From Bog-473 sp963742035 (lineage in GTDB: Bacteria > Actinomycetota > Acidimicrobiia > Acidimicrobiales > RAAP-2): a DNA stretch of 64,000 bases. Below are positions 32,579 to 39,809 of the stretch, piece by piece. The notes beneath the pieces were generated by a model. That model had not been told where the DNA came from and did not search any database. It saw only the letters and a program-made list of their open reading frames with translations. The DNA is taken from the NCBI GenBank assembly GCA_963742035.1, contig CAVUKH010000002.1, forward strand, positions 647,137-711,136, given 5' to 3'. Every line of letters begins with the position of its first letter. Position 1 is the first letter of the stretch. The translations under genes were made by a program, and so were the position numbers.

Positions 32579-34150
32579 GTGCACGGAGTGGTCTCAGTCA
32601 CCCAGGGCAGGCTCAGAGGCGTCTGGCGCGATGACCTCTGGTCGTTCTCAGGGATCCCCTACGCGCGCGCGCCGGTCGGTGCGCTGCGGTGGCGCCCCCC
32701 GTTGGAGTCGGAGCGATGGGACGAGATTCGTGACGCATCCACGTTCGGGCCGATTGCGCCGCAATCGACCTCCGTTCCTGGCATCACGAGCCCGTCGGAC
32801 CCGTCGGCGTCCGAGCCACACAGCGAGGATTGTCTGTCGCTGAACGTCTGGACCCCGGAGATTCCCGCCTCACCGACGCACCAGCCGGGCCGGGGTCGTC
32901 CGGTCATGGTCTTCATTCACGGGGGTGGCTTCACCTCGGGCAGCGGGTCGGTCTTCCTCTACCGGGGCGGGAACCTTGTGCGCAACGGCGACGCCGTGGT
33001 GGTCACCATCAACTACAGGCTCGGCGCCCTGGGTTTCCTGGGTCACCGGGACCTGTCCGACCCGGACGGGCTGGTCGGGAACTGGGGCCTGCTGGACCAA
33101 CTGGCCGCGTTGCGCTGGGTGCGGGACAACATCGGGGCTTTCGGCGGCGATCCGGGCGCCGTCACCATTTTCGGGGAGTCGGCCGGAGGGTTCAGCGTGG
33201 CCACCCTGCTCGGAACGCCTGCCGCCAGGGGGCTTTTCAAGCGCGCCATCGTGCAGAGCGGGGGAGTGCACGTCCACACCGTTGCAGACGCGGAGCGTTC
33301 GGCGGAGAGGTTGGTGGCGGTCCTCGGTCTCCCGTCGTGCACGAGAGACGCATTGGAGCGCATTCCGGCGACCGAACTGGTTGCCGCCACCGAGGAGTTG
33401 GGGAAACGGCGTCCGGACCCGGGAATGATTCCGCTCCCGTTCCTTCCTGTCGTCGACGGTGTGCTTCTGCCGGATCATCCGCAGGCAGCGGTCGCCAACG
33501 GCTCCGCCGCTGGCATCGACCTGTTGATCGGTACCAATCGCGACGAGTTGACGCTTTTTGGGCTGGGCAATCCTGCTCTCATGGCCCTCGATGCGGATGG
33601 CGTGGAGCGCTGGATAGCGAACGCCGTGCCCGAGGCGTCAGCGCCGGAGATGATTGACGCCTATCGATCGGCCCGCGAGTCGCGCGGTGAGTCGATCGAG
33701 CCCAACGCCATGTGGGTCGCCATGGGAACCGACATCGTCTTCCGCTGGCCGAGCCTTCAGTTGGCGGCGGCCCACGTCGCACACGGCTCACGCGCGTTCG
33801 TCTACCTGTTCGACTGGGAATCACCGGCGTTCGGCGGGATTTTAGGCTCTTGTCACGCGCTGGAACTGCCTTTCGTGTTCGGCGCGGTGCACTTGCCGGT
33901 CGTCCAGGTCTTCTCGGGCGGTGGCCCAGCCGTCGAGAGGCTCTCGCGGCAGATGCAGAGCGCGTGGCTGGCCTTCGCCGCCACTGGCGAGCCCAGTCAC
34001 GACGGCGTCGGCAGCTGGCGCCCCTGGCGTCCGATCGACCGCTCCACCATGATCTTCGGTGCCGACACCAGGCTCGAGACGGCGCCACGCGACGAGGAGC
34101 TTGCCGTCCTGGAGCACGCCCGCCCCTTCGTGTCGGGCGTGCCCGGGTAA
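32579..34150 (+). CDS. Type-B carboxylesterase/lipase
   Basis: The 523-residue product has the carboxylesterase landmarks: SVTQGRLRGV, FSGIPYARAPVGALRWRPP, SEDCLSLNVWTP, oxyanion-hole VFIHGGGFTSGS, VVVTINYRLGALGFL, and nucleophile elbow FGESAGGFS with Ser201. The acid lies in the IDLLIGTNRDELTLF region and the His in GSCHALELPFVFG. No signal peptide is seen, so it is probably cytoplasmic. GTG 32579 is preferred because a complete promoter ends 8 nt upstream. It contains a rare TTA codon at 33842-33844, about 430 bases before the UAA-anticodon tRNA gene. Confidence 0.9.
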   Translation: MHGVVSVTQGRLRGVWRDDLWSFSGIPYARAPVGALRWRPPLESERWDEIRDASTFGPIAPQSTSVPGITSPSDPSASEPHSEDCLSLNVWTPEIPASPTHQPGRGRPVMVFIHGGGFTSGSGSVFLYRGGNLVRNGDAVVVTINYRLGALGFLGHRDLSDPDGLVGNWGLLDQLAALRWVRDNIGAFGGDPGAVTIFGESAGGFSVATLLGTPAARGLFKRAIVQSGGVHVHTVADAERSAERLVAVLGLPSCTRDALERIPATELVAATEELGKRRPDPGMIPLPFLPVVDGVLLPDHPQAAVANGSAAGIDLLIGTNRDELTLFGLGNPALMALDADGVERWIANAVPEASAPEMIDAYRSARESRGESIEPNAMWVAMGTDIVFRWPSLQLAAAHVAHGSRAFVYLFDWESPAFGGILGSCHALELPFVFGAVHLPVVQVFSGGGPAVERLSRQMQSAWLAFAATGEPSHDGVGSWRPWRPIDRSTMIFGADTRLETAPRDEELAVLEHARPFVSGVPG

Positions 34151-34270
34151 GGGGATCGGACGCAACGAGGCCCTTGGTCTGCCCAGGGAGGTGACGGCTC
34201 GGGGCGTTTGTCCAGGACGGGCCAGGCCATCCTTCACGAGGCGGCGCGACTCGGTCAAGAATGGTCGACA

Positions 34271-34344
34271 GGGGGCGTAGCCCAACAGGCAGAGGCAGGG
34301 CGCTTAAACCGTCCCCAGTGAGGGTTCGAATCCCTCCGCCCCCA
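34271..34344 (+). tRNA. tRNA with anticodon TAA (Leu-type codon UUA) but a short variable loop
   Basis: A full cloverleaf folds: acceptor GGGGGCG (34271-34277) with CGCCCCC (34337-34343), discriminator A34344; D stem GCC/GGC (34280-34282/34294-34296); anticodon stem 34298-34302/34310-34314 with loop CTTAAAC, anticodon TAA at 34305-34307; T arm GAGGG-TTCGAAT-CCCTC (34320-34336). Only 5 nt (34315-34319) separate the anticodon and T stems, so this is a type I tRNA, whereas bacterial tRNA-Leu has a long variable arm. By anticodon it reads UUA; what amino acid it carries is not certain. CCA is not encoded. Confidence 0.85.
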
Positions 34345-34393
34345 CGCAGCCATCTCCGTCCCCACGCAGTGGGCCGACCGACCGTTCCCCGTC

Positions 34394-35167
34394 GTGAGCC
34401 ACGACGGCGTCGAGATCGCGGTGCTCGGTCCGGTCCTGCTACGCGGCGCGGCCGGGCCGTTTCGTCGTTCGGCGGCGCGCGAGCTGGTGGTCTATCTCGC
34501 GTTCCACCGGCATGGGGTACGTCATGCCGAGTGGTCCCTGGCCATCTGGCCGGAGAGGCCCGTGTCGCTCGCCACCGCCCATTCCACCTCGTCCGACGCT
34601 CGTCGGGCACTGGGCGGAGACGCCGACGGCCGCCCCCATCTCCCTCGTGGCGTCGAACTCCGGTTGGGCGACTCGGTCACGACCGACGTCGAACGGTTCG
34701 CGTCCCTCACCGCCGGCGACGACCCGCAGCAACTCCTTCAGGCCATGCGATTGGTCCGGGGCCCGCTCTTCGCCGGTCTGCACCGGACGGATTGGGCGGT
34801 CTTCGACGGGACACTGTCGGAGATCGAGGGCTTGGTCGTGCAGACAGCCCTCCGCGGCGTTGACACCCTCGTGGAGCGGGGAAGGGGGAACGAGGCGGAG
34901 TGGGTCGTCAGGCAGGCGCTCCACGTGAGCCCCTACGACGAGCGCCTCTACCGCGCGCTCCTCGTCGCCACCGCAGCCCAGGACAACCGGGTCCGGCTGC
35001 ACTCAGCCATTGCCCATTTGCGGACGCTGGCCGGGGAGGGAGTCCGCCCGCCCGCCCGGAGGGCCGAGCACTCCGCCACGGACTGCCTTCATCCTGCGAC
35101 GATGACCCTCTATCGTGAACTCCTCAGCGGGTCGCCTGCCGCAGGAGGGCACCCCGCCAGGCTGTAG
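34394..35167 (+). CDS. BTAD-domain (SARP/AfsR-like) transcriptional regulator
   Basis: The 257-residue product starts GVEIAVLGPVLLRGA, the beginning of a SARP-type winged-helix domain, followed by SAARELVVYLAFHRHGVRHAE and a bacterial transcriptional activation domain of TPR-like helices (LLQAMRLVRGPLFAGL, WAVFDGTLSEIEGLV, EWVVRQALHVSPYDERLYRALL). No ATPase or sensor domain is attached. The DNA-binding half is compact, so it may act through partners. GTG 34394 is the start; no ribosome site is clear. It follows the odd tRNA gene by 49 nt. Confidence 0.75.
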   Translation: MSHDGVEIAVLGPVLLRGAAGPFRRSAARELVVYLAFHRHGVRHAEWSLAIWPERPVSLATAHSTSSDARRALGGDADGRPHLPRGVELRLGDSVTTDVERFASLTAGDDPQQLLQAMRLVRGPLFAGLHRTDWAVFDGTLSEIEGLVVQTALRGVDTLVERGRGNEAEWVVRQALHVSPYDERLYRALLVATAAQDNRVRLHSAIAHLRTLAGEGVRPPARRAEHSATDCLHPATMTLYRELLSGSPAAGGHPARL

Positions 35168-35170
35168 GGT
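35165..35170 (+). promoter_or_regulatory. -10 box (TAGGGT) upstream of the membrane-protein gene
   Basis: TAGGGT includes the last codon of the BTAD gene and lies 11 nt before ATG 35182; a very short 5' leader is likely. Confidence 0.35.
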
Positions 35171-35181
35171 TGCCACCCGCC

Positions 35182-36036
35182 ATGGCGAGAAGCTCTTCTG
35201 GGAAATCAGTTGCACGCGCCGCCGCAACGGGCGGCGGGACCACCTATCGCGGGCAGATGCCCGTGAACTGGTACGCCGCGCTCGTGATCATCGTCATCCT
35301 CGGGATCGGCTCCATCGCCGTGGCCAAGTACAACTACAACAAGGTCCCCTCCGTCGTCGAGCCGACCGTCGGGACGACGTGGCACGCCGGGCTGGCCTTC
35401 GACGTCTGCGGCACCATGCAATCCGCGCTCCCCGCCTCGCCGACCTCGGCGACGACGGGCCTCACGACCACGGGGAGCGGTGTGCTCTCCATTGCGCCGA
35501 AGAAGGCGAGCGAGGCGGGCAACAACGCCACCCTCGGGAAGTTCGCCGACGGCTACGCGGGGTTGACGTTGACCAATACCAAGCTGGGGTATCCCTCGAC
35601 CACGACGAAGGTTCCCGAGTACGACAACGGCCAGAAGTGCGCCGCCGGGACGCCGGACGCCGGCAGGGTCGGAGTCGTGCAGGCGCGGGCCTGGGTGATC
35701 TCGACCAAGACTGCCAAGAACGGAGAGGAAGAGGAGACGGGGGGCGTCACCACCTTGAAGCCCGCCGATCTGAAGCTTCTCAATCGCCAGCTGATCACCG
35801 TCGGGTTCGTGCCCGAGGGAACCCAGATGCCCAAGCCACCGGCCTCGACGATCCTCGCCCTGCAGCAGGTGCTGGCCGGAGACCAGGCGCCGACGCCCAC
35901 GAGCACGACCGTCGCCGGCGCCACGACGTCGAGCCTGCCTGCCACGACGACCACCGCTCCGGCAGCTTCCAGCACGACGTCGAGCGTGCCGGCGACGACG
36001 ACGACGAAGCCCTCGTCCACGACGACGACCAAGTAA
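35182..36036 (+). CDS. Membrane-anchored secreted protein with Thr-rich tail
   Basis: The 284-residue product has a short cytoplasmic N-terminus (RSSSGKSVARAAATGGG), one membrane helix (about 32-51, WYAALVIIVILGIGSIAVAK) and an extracytoplasmic domain with two Cys (FDVCGTMQSALP, NGQKCAAGTPDAG) and an ordered segment around LKPADLKLLNRQLITVGFVP, ending in about 55 Thr/Ser/Pro-rich residues. I do not know the family by name, but unnamed actinobacterial proteins of this type sit next to nucleotidyltransferase genes. The TAATG overlap links it to the downstream pyrophosphorylase gene. Confidence 0.75.
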   Translation: MARSSSGKSVARAAATGGGTTYRGQMPVNWYAALVIIVILGIGSIAVAKYNYNKVPSVVEPTVGTTWHAGLAFDVCGTMQSALPASPTSATTGLTTTGSGVLSIAPKKASEAGNNATLGKFADGYAGLTLTNTKLGYPSTTTKVPEYDNGQKCAAGTPDAGRVGVVQARAWVISTKTAKNGEEEETGGVTTLKPADLKLLNRQLITVGFVPEGTQMPKPPASTILALQQVLAGDQAPTPTSTTVAGATTSSLPATTTTAPAASSTTSSVPATTTTKPSSTTTTK

Positions 36037-37112
36037 TGAAGGCGGTTGTCCTTGTCGGGGGCGAGGGAACGAGGCTTCGCCCCCTGACGCTATCCGCCCC
36101 CAAACAGATGCTCCCCGTCGTCGGGGTGCCCATGATCGAGCGGGTACTCGGGCAGCTCGCCGCCCATGGGATCGACGAGGCCGTTCTTTCCCTCGGTTAC
36201 CTGCCCGACGCCTTCATGGAGGCCTACCCGGGCGGACGGGCCGCCGGCGTCGGCCTGACGTATGCGGTCGAGCCCGAGCCGCTCGACACGGCCGGTGCCG
36301 TCCGCTTCGCCGCCATGTTCGCCGGTATCGACGAGACGTTCGTGGTCGTCAACGGCGACGTGCTGACCGATCTCGACCTGACCACACTGGTGGCCTTTCA
36401 CCGCGGGCGCGGAGCCGAGGGGACGATCGCCCTGCACCCGGTGGCCGACCCCTCGGCCTTCGGTGTCGTGCCCACTGACGCGGATGGTCGGGTGCTGGCC
36501 TTCGTCGAGAAGCCTCCCCGCGAAGAGGCACCCACCAACGAAATCAACGCGGGGACCTACATCCTCGAACCGTCGGTGCTCAGCCGCATCCCCGAGGGAG
36601 GACGGGTGTCGATCGAGCGGGAGACGTTTCCTGCGATGGTGCGCGATGGTGGGCTCTTCGCCCGGTCCGACGACAGCTACTGGCTCGACACGGGAACCCC
36701 TGCGGCGTTTCTCGAAGCCAACTTCGACTACCTGTACCGCAAGCGCGGCCCGGTCGTGACCCCAGGCGTGGCCGACAGGGGCGACGGGGTGCTGCTGGAA
36801 GGCCACAGTGACATCGACGGCGAGGTGGCGGGTCCCGCGGTCGTGTTCTCGGGTTGTGTCGTCGAGTCGGGGGCCCGCGTCGAGCGCAGCATTCTCGGGC
36901 CTGGCACGGTGGTCTCGTCCGGTGCGGTCGTGACGGACTCGGTACTGATGGGCGGGTGTCACGTCGCGGCCGATGCCAAGGTGGCCGGTTCTGTCATGGG
37001 GCCGCGTTCCATCGTGGGGCAGAGAGCCGATGTCCGGGCGGTCTCCGTTCTCGGCGCCGATGCAGTCGTCTCGTCAGGGACACTGGTCGACGGCGAGAGG
37101 GTGTCGGGCTAG
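36036..37112 (+). CDS. Sugar-1-phosphate nucleotidylyltransferase (mannose-1-phosphate guanylyltransferase-like)
   Basis: The 358-residue protein has an N-terminal nucleotidyltransferase domain (VVLVGGEGTRLRPLT, PKQMLPVVGVPMIE, NGDVLTDLDL with metal Asp, FVEKPP, NAGTYILEP, YWLDTGTPAAFLEANF) and a C-terminal left-handed beta-helix (about 250-358). This is the architecture of the actinobacterial ManB/ManC-type GDP-mannose pyrophosphorylase (Rv3264c), which in Mycobacterium is also near fbiA-fbiB. A UDP- or dTDP-sugar specificity cannot be excluded. ATG 36036 overlaps the preceding stop (TAATG). Confidence 0.85.
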   Translation: MKAVVLVGGEGTRLRPLTLSAPKQMLPVVGVPMIERVLGQLAAHGIDEAVLSLGYLPDAFMEAYPGGRAAGVGLTYAVEPEPLDTAGAVRFAAMFAGIDETFVVVNGDVLTDLDLTTLVAFHRGRGAEGTIALHPVADPSAFGVVPTDADGRVLAFVEKPPREEAPTNEINAGTYILEPSVLSRIPEGGRVSIERETFPAMVRDGGLFARSDDSYWLDTGTPAAFLEANFDYLYRKRGPVVTPGVADRGDGVLLEGHSDIDGEVAGPAVVFSGCVVESGARVERSILGPGTVVSSGAVVTDSVLMGGCHVAADAKVAGSVMGPRSIVGQRADVRAVSVLGADAVVSSGTLVDGERVSG

Positions 37113-37124
37113 AAAGACCGGGGC

Positions 37125-38075
37125 ATGCGCACGCTGGTGACGGGAGGTGCCGGGTTCATCGGGTCCAGCCTGGTTGATCGTCTCCTGGTCGAGGGGCACG
37201 AAGTCGACGTCGTCGACGACTTCTCGACGGGCTCGCTGACGAACCTGGCCGAGGCCCGTGGCAGCGCGGGCCGTGCCCTCACGATCCATCATCTCGATAT
37301 CAGCGCGCCGGCCGTCATTGAGCTGATGGCGCGCCGCCGACCGGAGTTGGTGTTCCACCTGGCGGCCCAGGCCGACGTCCGCGTCTCGGTGGCCCGCCCG
37401 GCGTTCGACGCCACGGTCAACGTCGTCGGCTCGCTCAACGTCCTGGAGGGCGCTCGCCAGGCCGAGGCCGAGCGTGTGGTCTTTGCCGCCAGCGGCGGCA
37501 CCCTGTACGGCGAGCCGGCGGCCGAGGACCTCCCGGTGCGCGAGTCGCACCCGCAGCAGCCGCTGTCGCCCTACGGCGTGTCCAAGAAGGCCGTCATCGA
37601 CTACCTGGTGGCGTATCGGGAGCTGCACTCGCTCGAATTCAGCGCTCTGGCTCTGGGCAATGTCTACGGGCCTCGGCAGAATCCCCACGGCGAGGCCGGT
37701 GTGGTCGCCATCTTCGCCGACCGCGTGTTGCGCGGCGAGCCGGTGACGATCTTCGGTGACGGCGAGCAGACCCGGGACTATGTCTTCGTGGACGACGTCG
37801 TCGACGCTTTCGTGCGGGCGGGCACTCGCGGTGGTGGCCTCGTCTGCAACATCGGCACAGGTCGCGAGACGTCGGTCAACGAGCTGGTCGCCGCCATCGG
37901 CGCACAGTCCGGGCTCGAGGTCACGTCGGTCCTGGCGCCGCTGCGACCGGGCGAGCTGCTTCGGTCCTGCCTCGATGTCGAGCGGGCGGCGATCCAGCTC
38001 GGGTGGCGTTCCTGGACACAGCTCGATGACGGTGTGCGCGCCGTCCTCGAGTTCGTGCGCGCCAGCATCGGCTGA
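37125..38075 (+). CDS. NAD-dependent nucleotide-sugar epimerase/dehydratase (GalE-like)
   Basis: The 316-residue extended SDR has the NAD loop VTGGAGFIGSSLVDRLL, VFHLAAQADVRVSV, FAASGGTLYG, catalytic YGVSKKAVIDYL (YxxxK), GNVYGPRQNPHGEAGVVAIF, and a C-terminal substrate domain (TIFGDGEQTRDYVFVDDVV). This is the UDP-glucose 4-epimerase / dTDP-glucose dehydratase group; the closing RPGELLRSCLD is typical. It follows the pyrophosphorylase by 12 nt and probably acts on nucleotide sugars for the same glycan. Converges on cofE. Confidence 0.88.
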   Translation: MRTLVTGGAGFIGSSLVDRLLVEGHEVDVVDDFSTGSLTNLAEARGSAGRALTIHHLDISAPAVIELMARRRPELVFHLAAQADVRVSVARPAFDATVNVVGSLNVLEGARQAEAERVVFAASGGTLYGEPAAEDLPVRESHPQQPLSPYGVSKKAVIDYLVAYRELHSLEFSALALGNVYGPRQNPHGEAGVVAIFADRVLRGEPVTIFGDGEQTRDYVFVDDVVDAFVRAGTRGGGLVCNIGTGRETSVNELVAAIGAQSGLEVTSVLAPLRPGELLRSCLDVERAAIQLGWRSWTQLDDGVRAVLEFVRASIG

Positions 38076-38082
38076 CGTCAGC
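38071..38082. repeat. 12-bp palindrome over two convergent stop codons
   Basis: GCTGACGTCAGC is a perfect palindrome embedding the TGA of the epimerase gene and the TGA of cofE on the other strand, as at 29167-29178. Confidence 0.5.
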
Positions 38083-38791
38083 GGAAGAGGTCTTCGTCCG
38101 GGGGCCGGATGACCTCGGCGCGTACCGAGGCAGGACGGAGCCATTCCGTCGGCACCCCCCGGACCACGGCCACCGGGACACCTCGATCCTTGCCCATGAC
38201 GAGCTCCGCGGCGGACGCCAGCTCGTCGGCGACGCAGATTTCGGTGGCGACGAGCTCACGACCCCCGGCGTCGGTCGTTCCCTTGAGATCGATCACTGCG
38301 GCCACGCCGGCGCACCCGATGGCCACGTCGGTGACGCCCTTCCGCCACGCGCGCCCGAAGGTGTCCGAGACGATCACGCCGAGCGTGAGCCCGAGGCTGT
38401 TCTCCAAACCGGCCCGGATGCGGCGGGCTGAACGATCCGAGTCCTCGGGCAGCAGCGCCGCGGTTCCGTCCGCCACGTTCGACAGGTCCACGCCGGCGTT
38501 GGCACAGACGAAACCATGCCGGGTCTCACTGATCACCAGTTCGCCGCGCTGACGCAACACGCGGACCGATTCCCGGCGCACCAGGGCCAGCTTGGCCGCA
38601 GGGTCGCTGTGATCGAGCTCGACGAGTCGGCCTTCAGCCTTCGAGACGATTTTCTGTGTGATGACGACCACGTCGCCGCTGGCCAGCTCGGGTCCGCCGG
38701 GGAGTGCGGGAGCGACGGCACCGGCGATCAGCGCGGCCAGGTCGGTGCCGGGTGCCACCTCACCCAGGCCGTTGATGGGAAGGATCTGCAT
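38078..38791 (-). CDS. cofE: Coenzyme F420-0:L-glutamate ligase
   Basis: CofE (FbiB N-terminal domain) adds L-glutamates to F420-0 using GTP. The 237-residue protein has the family blocks DVVVITQKIVSKAEGRLVEL, HGFVCANAGVDLSN, LPEDSDRSARRIRAGLE, VIVSDTFGRAWRKGVTDVAIG and DELASAAELVMGK. It is the stand-alone archaeal-type length; mycobacterial FbiB carries an extra C-terminal FMN reductase that is absent here. ATG 38791 is 4 nt after the cofD stop, with a GAGGG ribosome site; GTG 38809 is an alternative. Confidence 0.93.
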   Translation of the reverse strand: MQILPINGLGEVAPGTDLAALIAGAVAPALPGGPELASGDVVVITQKIVSKAEGRLVELDHSDPAAKLALVRRESVRVLRQRGELVISETRHGFVCANAGVDLSNVADGTAALLPEDSDRSARRIRAGLENSLGLTLGVIVSDTFGRAWRKGVTDVAIGCAGVAAVIDLKGTTDAGGRELVATEICVADELASAAELVMGKDRGVPVAVVRGVPTEWLRPASVRAEVIRPPDEDLFR

Positions 38792-38795
38792 GCCC

Positions 38796-39743
38796 TCAGC
38801 CCACCGCATCGATCACCGCCCGACCGAGTGCTTCCGCCCGTTCCGGCGTGCTCATGACGGTCGGCGTCACGACGCAGCGCACGCCCTCGGCCTCAATGGC
38901 CGCCCTGTGCGGGGCGTCCGCGGTGTCGACCACGAGCGTTCCGACCCACGTCGCATACAGGCGGGCGACGCCCACCACCGAGGGTTCGGTGCCGAGCTCG
39001 GCCATGAGCCGATCGGCCGGACCCTTGAGCGCCGCGCCGGCGACGATCGGCGAGACGGCCACCACCTGGTTCCGGCGCGCCACCAGGACCTCACGCACCC
39101 CGGGCACGGCGAGGATCGGGCCGATGGAGACCACGGGGTTCGAAGGGCAGACGACGATCGAGTTCGAGTCGAGGAGCGCCTCCATGACGCCGGGCGCGGG
39201 TCGCGCCGACTCGGCACCCTCGAAGCGGACGCCTCGCACCGGCACGTCGTGCCGCAACCGCACGAAGTAGTCCTGGAAGCCGACCTCGGTTCCGGCCGGC
39301 CCCAGGATGCTCGTTTCGGCCAGCGCGACACGGGTGCGCAGCTGGTCGTCGGTCACGGGCACCAGCCGCACCTCAATGCCGCGCCGTTTCCCCAGCTCGG
39401 CGGTGACCGTACTCAGTGGTGCGCCAGTCCGCAGCCGTCCGGTGCGGAACAGATGCGTCGCAAGGTCGCGGTCACCCAGGCGGAACCAGTCCTCGCCACC
39501 GAGGCGCCCCAGCTCGTCCATGACGGCCCAACTTTCGCCGGCCACGCCCCAGCCCGTCTCGCGGTTGTCCATGCCGGCCAGGGTGTACGTCACGGTGTCG
39601 AGATCGGGGCTGATGGAGAGACCGTGTAGTTCCATGTCGTCGCCGACGTTGACGATGGCGGTGATATCGCCGGCAGGGACCACGCGTACGAGACCGGCAA
39701 GCATTCGAGCGGCCCCCACGCCGCCGCACAGGGCCACCAGCAC
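38796..39743 (-). CDS. cofD: 2-phospho-L-lactate (or phosphoenolpyruvyl) transferase, F420 biosynthesis
   Basis: CofD (FbiA) transfers the phospholactyl or phosphoenolpyruvyl moiety to the deazaflavin Fo. The 315-residue protein begins VLVALCGGVGAARMLAGL, has NVGDDMELHGLSISPDLDTV, and the Fo/GDP-binding blocks DRDLATHLFRTGRL, ICPSNPVVSIGP-type VVCPSNPVVSIGPIL, and VSPIVAGAALKGPAD. GTG 39743 is chosen because a TATGCT -10 box (complement of 39750-39755) lies 6 nt upstream. First gene of the leftward cofD-cofE operon. The organism therefore makes F420; the Fo synthase gene is not in the window. Confidence 0.94.
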   Translation of the reverse strand: MLVALCGGVGAARMLAGLVRVVPAGDITAIVNVGDDMELHGLSISPDLDTVTYTLAGMDNRETGWGVAGESWAVMDELGRLGGEDWFRLGDRDLATHLFRTGRLRTGAPLSTVTAELGKRRGIEVRLVPVTDDQLRTRVALAETSILGPAGTEVGFQDYFVRLRHDVPVRGVRFEGAESARPAPGVMEALLDSNSIVVCPSNPVVSIGPILAVPGVREVLVARRNQVVAVSPIVAGAALKGPADRLMAELGTEPSVVGVARLYATWVGTLVVDTADAPHRAAIEAEGVRCVVTPTVMSTPERAEALGRAVIDAVG

Positions 39744-39749
39744 GTCGCG

Positions 39750-39755
39750 AGCATA
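39750..39755 (-). promoter_or_regulatory. -10 box (TATGCT) of cofD-cofE
   Basis: TATGCT on the minus strand lies 6 nt before GTG 39743 and predicts a leaderless mRNA. A divergent TACCAT box for the acyl-CoA synthetase gene is at 39793-39798. Confidence 0.5.
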
Positions 39756-39792
39756 GGAGCACCACGACTCGGGTCGTTCCGCCCGCCCCTGG

Positions 39793-39798
39793 TACCAT
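39793..39798 (+). promoter_or_regulatory. -10 box (TACCAT, extended TGGTACCAT) of the acyl-CoA synthetase gene
   Basis: TACCAT with an upstream TGG (extended -10) lies 11 nt before ATG 39810. Confidence 0.45.
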
Positions 39799-39809
39799 CG
39801 CCGCCCGCC

